A stretch of 10,190 bases of DNA from Rhodospirillaceae bacterium (GTDB taxonomy: Bacteria; Pseudomonadota; Alphaproteobacteria; UBA8366), in the NCBI GenBank assembly GCA_002711555.1, contig PARQ01000025.1, forward strand, positions 8,880 to 19,069. Reading direction: 5' to 3'. The position numbers were made by a program, and so were the translations under genes. This document shows, in pieces, positions 6,836 through 10,190 of this stretch; positions within the stretch are counted from its first letter, which is position 1; every line of letters starts with the position of its first letter. The notes beneath the pieces were generated by a model, which worked only from the letters and a program-made list of their open reading frames with translations, was not told the origin of the DNA and did not search any database.

Positions 6836-7183
6836 TCAGCGTGATCGGAAAACCAGATATGGCTTGGTATCAAAGACGGATAATACCTCATTTATGTTTT
6901 TTCCGTGTTTCAGTTTTTGTGGTCCTGCAAAAACGGTATAATAAGACCTACGACCTCGCCGGTATTTAAAGATCGAGAATAGCGGCCTGTCGTAGGTGCT
7001 TCGGAAAATTGAGAAGGTGGCTGACCCTCTCTGTAGATCTATTGCGTAATCTCGCCATTCCCCGGCTGCAACACGGCGACTGTAGACGTCTAGCAATTGC
7101 CGCAACTCATTTTTATCGAATGACACATAGGGATGCCGACGTTTGCGAAGGTCAGACAACCTAATTGGGGTTCCCAGGTTCAT
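6836..7183 (-). CDS. DUF2794 family protein
   Basis: A 115-residue soluble protein of the alphaproteobacterial DUF2794 family, function unknown. Conserved family features seen here are the short basic start with RLSDLRKRR (8-16), VSFDKNELRQLLDVYSRRVAAGEW (20-43), RDYAIDL, the FSIFRS and RPLFSIFKYR strands (57-73) and the C-terminal LKHGKNINEVLSVFD segment (91-105). The length is normal for the family. No membrane segment or signal peptide is visible. The ATG at 7183 is the only good start; no strong ribosome site precedes it, only AGAAAG. A TATAAT hexamer directly abuts the ATG. It follows the small lipoprotein gene on the same strand after a 79-base gap, so the two may be co-transcribed or have separate promoters. 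Confidence 0.82.
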   Translation of the reverse strand: MNLGTPIRLSDLRKRRHPYVSFDKNELRQLLDVYSRRVAAGEWRDYAIDLQRGSATFSIFRSTYDRPLFSIFKYRRGRRSYYTVFAGPQKLKHGKNINEVLSVFDTKPYLVFRSR

Positions 7184-7204
7184 ATTATACTTTCTGCGAA
7201 TCGT

Positions 7205-7220
7205 TTCACTCTACAGTGAA
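7205..7220. repeat. Short inverted repeat upstream of the DUF2794 gene
   Basis: TTCACT (7205-7210), loop CTAC, AGTGAA (7215-7220): a perfect 6-base stem in the gap between the lipoprotein and DUF2794 genes. No U-run follows on the minus strand, so it is not a standard terminator. It could be an operator next to the TATAAT at 7184-7189, or chance. Confidence 0.35.
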
Positions 7221-7262
7221 GGCAAAATACAAGCAAAATCTAGTAGCATTTTAAATGGAATA

Positions 7263-7640
7263 TTATTGTACTCGTGTAGTAGTAGGCCCATAGGGGTCTG
7301 GTTGCGCATAACATGCAACTTTTCCCAAGGTTCGATAGCAATAAATCGGTTTTTCGTAGATCTGTGGGTTGAAGCTTTCGCGACAAAGTGGCCCCTTATC
7401 TCGCATAGCCTTTAATGTGCTGCATTCTTTACCTGTAACCAATTCAGCCAGGTAATCTTGAGGTAAGCGATCAGATTGGATGAAATTAGCCATACCAGCT
7501 CCCAGTAGGTATACGGAGGTTTCTGTGCCGCATGCAACAGCAAGAAGGGAAGCAGCCAGGACTGCCGCTATTGAACTCCTTCTATAGCCCCTTTTGGATT
7601 GGCTTAGCCTGGTCTTATCCGAACACGATTTGTCTAGCAA
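7263..7640 (-). CDS. Small cysteine-rich lipoprotein, alphaproteobacterial conserved hypothetical
   Basis: A 125-residue protein of unknown function. A basic stretch (KRGYRRSS, 16-23) leads into a hydrophobic segment (24-36) ending LLAVAC, an imperfect lipobox with Cys37. The mature part has four cysteines (73, 86, 101, 110) in the pattern TGKECSTLKAMRDKGPLC and PIYCYRTLGKVACYAQPDP, which I recognise from small alphaproteobacterial lipoprotein-like proteins without assigned role; two disulfides in the periplasm are plausible. The start is uncertain: the only usual start codon upstream of the signal peptide is TTG at 7640, which gives an unusually long n-region, while a strong GAAGGAG (plus-strand 7576-7582) lies inside the frame before the hydrophobic core with no ATG or GTG after it. 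Divergent from the yfgM-like gene across 278 bases. Confidence 0.7.
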   Translation of the reverse strand: MLDKSCSDKTRLSQSKRGYRRSSIAAVLAASLLAVACGTETSVYLLGAGMANFIQSDRLPQDYLAELVTGKECSTLKAMRDKGPLCRESFNPQIYEKPIYCYRTLGKVACYAQPDPYGPTTTRVQ

Positions 7641-7800
7641 CTTATAAGACGCCCACCTTTCAAGTACTTTTTTCGAAAGGAGATAAACTATAATGTTTGA
7701 CTCCCCCCTCTAATTATTCACGGAAGCTCTATTTTATGCAAGTGCTGGTATCAAGCTGTTGGAGTTTTAGCAAGTTGAAAAAATAGACTATAGATTAAAC

Positions 7801-7830
7801 TTGTAGAAAAAGAATCACTAAACCTTATAC
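7801..7830 (+). promoter_or_regulatory. Candidate promoter of the yfgM-bamB-der operon
   Basis: TTGTAG (7801-7806) as -35 and TTATAC (7825-7830) as -10, 18 bases apart, in very AT-rich sequence. A GANTC site (GAATC, 7812-7816) lies in the spacer. The implied start near 7837 gives a leader of about 80 bases. Modest match, by eye. Confidence 0.35.
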
Positions 7831-7838
7831 AATATAAG
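7824..7838. repeat. Palindrome over the candidate -10 of the yfgM operon
   Basis: CTTATA, spacer CAA, TATAAG: perfect 6-base arms covering the proposed -10. ATAAGT then recurs as a direct repeat at 7834-7839 and 7844-7849, ten bases (about one helical turn) apart. Looks like an operator but matches no consensus I know; AT-rich sequence makes such palindromes common. Confidence 0.35.
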
Positions 7839-7869
7839 TGATCATAAGTTTCATTGCGAGGCATTTGGC

Positions 7870-7917
7870 ATGACGCGCAGAATATCTTATTGGCAGCAGC
7901 TCCGAGTGGAGGAATGA
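7870..7917 (+). CDS. Possible 15-codon leader ORF before the yfgM-like gene
   Basis: ATG at 7870 opens a frame encoding MTRRISYWQQLRVEE and ending with TGA at 7915-7917, one base before the TTG start of the yfgM-like gene at 7919. GAGG at 7858-7861 is 8 bases before the ATG, a usable ribosome site. The last codons (GTG GAG GAA) contain the Shine-Dalgarno GGAGGA of the next gene. Translation of this ORF would deliver ribosomes onto the weak TTG start, so coupling is plausible. It is too short to judge by codon use and has no known homologue I can name; it may also be chance. Confidence 0.4.
   Translation: MTRRISYWQQLRVEE
7908..7913 (+). promoter_or_regulatory. Ribosome binding site of the yfgM-like gene, supporting a TTG start
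   Basis: GGAGGA lies 5 bases before TTG 7919. The ATG at 7914 is out of frame, so the protein must start at TTG; the N-terminus MSDIFEEVDEEVRKDK from there matches the family. Confidence 0.7.
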
Positions 7918-7918
7918 T

Positions 7919-8563
7919 TTGTCAGACATTTTTGAAGAGGTTGACGAGGAAGTCCGAAAGGATAAGTACTCACAGTTGTGGCAAAAGTACGGCAATTGGT
8001 TTGTATCTTGCGCTGTGGCACTATTACTTTTAGCAGTCGGATATGTTCAATGGCAAAAATATGATTTCGAACAGCGCGCGCAATCTAGCACTGAATTTAT
8101 TGCTGCTCTTAGGCTCATCGACTCCAAAAAACCCGAAGAAGCCACACGCGCACTTGCCGGACTAGCTGAAAGTGGCACTAAAGGTTATGCAATTTTAGCA
8201 AAATTTCGAGCTGCCGGTCTTAAGGTACAGGCTGGGGATAGTGCTTCTGCTAGTGAAATTTATGACGCGATAGCCGACGATGATGAGGTAAATACGTTAT
8301 ATCGAGATTTAGCGCGACTTTATGCGATAATGCAGAGGGTTGATGATGGTGATACGTCAGAATTATCTACTGAATTACGTAAATTACTCTCAGACGATAA
8401 TCCTTGGCGGTTTTCTGCACGCGAAATGGCAGCAGTTTTGGCATTACGTCAAAGAGATACAAAAACTGCTAGAGAATATTTCAAAATGCTGACCGATGAT
8501 CCCAGCACTCCTACAGGATTGAGGCAGAGGGCTAGCGAAATGCTGCAAGCAATCGATGAGTAG
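7919..8563 (+). CDS. YfgM-like inner-membrane TPR-type protein
   Basis: A 214-residue inner-membrane protein of the YfgM family (tetratricopeptide repeat-like, DUF2133). In E. coli YfgM is an ancillary subunit of the SecYEG translocon, working with the chaperone PpiD on proteins emerging into the periplasm. The N-terminus MSDIFEEVDEEVRKDKYSQLWQKYG is the usual cytoplasmic start of alphaproteobacterial members, followed by a transmembrane segment at about 28-45 (WFVSCAVALLLLAVGYVQW) and a helical, TPR-like periplasmic domain (repeats visible around 60-90, 105-140 and 160-210). Start is TTG with a strong ribosome site. The stop overlaps the bamB start by 8 bases. The order yfgM-bamB-der is the same in Gammaproteobacteria, which supports the call more than sequence alone. 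Confidence 0.85.
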   Translation: MSDIFEEVDEEVRKDKYSQLWQKYGNWFVSCAVALLLLAVGYVQWQKYDFEQRAQSSTEFIAALRLIDSKKPEEATRALAGLAESGTKGYAILAKFRAAGLKVQAGDSASASEIYDAIADDDEVNTLYRDLARLYAIMQRVDDGDTSELSTELRKLLSDDNPWRFSAREMAAVLALRQRDTKTAREYFKMLTDDPSTPTGLRQRASEMLQAIDE

Positions 8564-9917
8564 CAAAACAGATCGCTTCGGCACACATAATTTTTTTTCA
8601 CAATTTAGTTCGATTATCATAACGTTAATAATATTAACTGGGTGTGACACGTTTGATAGTCTTATTGGCAAGAAACCCACGCCTCCCCTGCCTGGTGAAC
8701 GCATCCCAATTATGCTTCATGAACGTGATCGGACAGCTGACCCCCGTGTCTCAGACTTGCGGGTGCTCCTACCTCCCCCGCGTTTGAACCGAGATTGGTC
8801 TCAATCCGGCGGGACCCCCTCCCATGCTATGCACCATCTTAAGATCAATAAGTCAGTGTCGCGCCGGTGGATTGCAGATGCGGGTGAGGGTTCAGGGAAA
8901 GATCGACGATTGCTAGCATCACCCATTGTAGTTGGGGATAAGGTTTTTGTTACTGATCTAGAATCAAACGTCACTGCATTTGACGCGGAGACGGGCAACT
9001 CTATTTGGTATTTTCGACCAAAAGTGCCGGCAGGAGATGAAGAGGCATTTGGTGGTGGCCTGGCTTTCGGAAGTGACACTGTATTTTTGAGCACAGGATA
9101 TGGCCGTGTATACGCCTTGGAAGAGAAAACGGGCAAGCTCAAATGGATGAAGAAATTGCAGGGACCAATGCGCGCGCCTCCAGCGGTTGCAGGTGGTCGT
9201 GTCTTTGTTGTGACCATCGATAATCATTTAGTTGCGCTTAATGCTGCGAGTGGTGAACGATTGTGGACCCATGCAGGTCTCGCAGAGATTGCTGGTTTGT
9301 TGGGTGGTGCAGCGCCAGCAGTCGAAGGTAACACGGTGATTGTTCCCTATTCATCTGGAGAAATCTTTGCAATTCGGGCTGAAAATGGTCGCGTTGCTTG
9401 GTCCGATGCATTATCTCCGGCTCGCAGAATCGATGCTCTTGCGACGCTTGCGCATGTGCGCGGTAGTCCTGTCATTAACCGTGGGTTAGTCCATGCTATA
9501 AGCCATTCTGGTCGTTTAGTGGCAATTGACCAGCGATCGGGAGCCCGAATTTGGGAGAGGAGCATTGGTGGAGTAGAGACACCCTGGGTCGCCGGTGATT
9601 TTATCTACCTTCTTAGCAATCAAGCTGAGCTTTACTGTTTAACGCGTCGTGGCGGTCGGATAAGGTGGGTTCGACCATTGCCAAAATTTGAGGATCCACA
9701 GGATAAAGAAGGTCCCATTAAGTGGTCGGGGCCAGTCTTGGTAAGTGATCGTTTAGTTGTGACTGGCAGCCATGGCGAAGCCTTATCGATTTCGCCATAT
9801 ACGGGTGTACCGTTAGGACGGGTTGAACTGCCTGGTGGAATTTCAATTGCGCCAGTAGTAGCAGACGGAACACTTTATTTCTTCACTAACAATGCAGAAT
9901 TGATTGCTTTTCGGTAG
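8556..9917 (+). CDS. bamB: Outer membrane assembly lipoprotein BamB
   Basis: The beta-propeller lipoprotein of the BAM complex, which helps BamA insert beta-barrel proteins into the outer membrane. The 453-residue protein has an N-terminal signal sequence with lipobox ILTGC, giving Cys30 as the lipidated residue, a proline-rich linker (42-75), and PQQ-type propeller blades from about 105 to the end. Blade ends with the usual aromatic pattern include [65 protein letters not shown] and [13 protein letters not shown], about eight in all. Alphaproteobacterial BamB proteins are of this longer type. ATG at 8556 overlaps the yfgM-like stop (ATGAGTAG), implying translational coupling. A 41-base gap leads to der. 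Confidence 0.93.
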   Translation: MSSKTDRFGTHNFFSQFSSIIITLIILTGCDTFDSLIGKKPTPPLPGERIPIMLHERDRTADPRVSDLRVLLPPPRLNRDWSQSGGTPSHAMHHLKINKSVSRRWIADAGEGSGKDRRLLASPIVVGDKVFVTDLESNVTAFDAETGNSIWYFRPKVPAGDEEAFGGGLAFGSDTVFLSTGYGRVYALEEKTGKLKWMKKLQGPMRAPPAVAGGRVFVVTIDNHLVALNAASGERLWTHAGLAEIAGLLGGAAPAVEGNTVIVPYSSGEIFAIRAENGRVAWSDALSPARRIDALATLAHVRGSPVINRGLVHAISHSGRLVAIDQRSGARIWERSIGGVETPWVAGDFIYLLSNQAELYCLTRRGGRIRWVRPLPKFEDPQDKEGPIKWSGPVLVSDRLVVTGSHGEALSISPYTGVPLGRVELPGGISIAPVVADGTLYFFTNNAELIAFR

Positions 9918-9958
9918 GTTTGTTTAATATATGTTTTGCACCTGAGGAGTGTGCACGG

Positions 9959-10190
9959 ATGAGTATTACCGTGGCTATTGTTGGCCGTCCAAATACAGGG
10001 AAATCAACGCTTTTTAATAGACTTGTGGGCAAGCGTTTAGCAATAGTAGACGACGCGGCTGGTGTCACCCGCGATCGACGTGAAGGGAATGGATCCCTGG
10101 GAGATCTAAACTTTCGTATCATAGATACTGCTGGGTTCGATGGCATTGCATTAAAAAACCTGGCGGGAAGAATGGAGCAGCAAACTAAGC
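9959..10190 (+). CDS. der: GTPase Der (EngA), 5' part only
   Basis: Der is the essential GTPase with two tandem G domains that assists late assembly of the 50S ribosomal subunit. The first 77 codons are in the window and contain the start of the first G domain: G1 P-loop GRPNTGKS at residues 9-16, the [14 protein letters not shown] helix and turn, G2 region GVTRDRREG around residue 37, and G3 DTAGF. The P-loop has Thr where Der proteins nearly always have Val (GRPNVGKS); it still fits GxxxxGK[ST]. GAGGAG at 9944-9949 precedes the ATG by 9 bases. It follows bamB on the same strand as the third gene of the operon and runs off the right edge. Confidence 0.95.
   Translation, partial: MSITVAIVGRPNTGKSTLFNRLVGKRLAIVDDAAGVTRDRREGNGSLGDLNFRIIDTAGFDGIALKNLAGRMEQQTK

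Larger units (their letters stand above)
7641..7918. promoter_or_regulatory. Divergent regulatory region between the lipoprotein gene and yfgM-bamB-der
   Basis: Must carry the promoters for the minus-strand lipoprotein gene and the plus-strand envelope operon. Visible elements are GANTC sites at 7699-7703 and 7812-7816, a candidate plus-strand promoter at 7801-7830, an overlapping palindrome at 7824-7838 and a small leader ORF at 7870-7917. I could not place a convincing minus-strand promoter. Confidence 0.5.

Noticed and set aside
7251..7265. CtrA site TTAA-N7-TTAA
   Set aside because: Only TTAA-N7-ATTA is present; I found no full CtrA site in the intergenic regions.
7914..7916. ATG 7914 as start of the yfgM-like gene
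   Set aside because: It is out of frame with the conserved protein and gives unrelated sequence; TTG 7919 has the correct frame and ribosome site spacing.

Overview
The window reads as an alphaproteobacterial chromosome segment with fairly low GC. The best markers are a gcrA cell-cycle regulator gene, a DUF2794 gene and a small cysteine-rich lipoprotein gene of alphaproteobacterial type, and a yfgM-bamB-der block. An HpsN-like sulfonate dehydrogenase would fit a marine lineage (Rhodospirillales or SAR116-like), but that placement is inference. I see no insertion sequence, phage gene, CRISPR array, tRNA or rRNA.

Layout from left to right. (1) 1-2481, plus strand: the 3' part of an M48 zinc metalloprotease overlaps a membrane-anchored TPR protein; together they look like a split protease/TPR pair acting in the envelope. 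(2) 2596-4676, plus strand: an HpsN-type member of the histidinol dehydrogenase family and a short-chain dehydrogenase share an ATGA overlap, a likely two-enzyme catabolic unit for a polyol such as 2,3-dihydroxypropane-1-sulfonate. (3) 4790-5797, plus strand: dusA, a tRNA dihydrouridine synthase. (4) 5888-6235, minus strand: gcrA, convergent with dusA. (5) 6236-6835: about 600 bases without a gene, forming the upstream region of gcrA. It holds a perfect DnaA box, a candidate promoter whose -35 lies between two GANTC sites, and four GTGGARCS repeats. (6) 6836-7640, minus strand: DUF2794 gene and small lipoprotein gene. (7) 7641-7918: divergent regulatory region with a candidate promoter, a palindrome and a 15-codon leader ORF. 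(8) 7919-10190, plus strand: yfgM-like gene, bamB and the 5' end of der.

The window is mostly core biology: envelope assembly and quality control (M48, TPR protein, YfgM-like, BamB), tRNA modification (DusA), ribosome assembly (Der) and cell-cycle transcription (GcrA). The most unusual parts are regulatory: the gcrA upstream region, which appears able to receive both DnaA and GANTC-methylation inputs, and the leader ORF that ends one base before the TTG start of the yfgM-like gene. The HpsN/SDR pair is the clearest accessory metabolic element. I did not find a convincing wholly new system.
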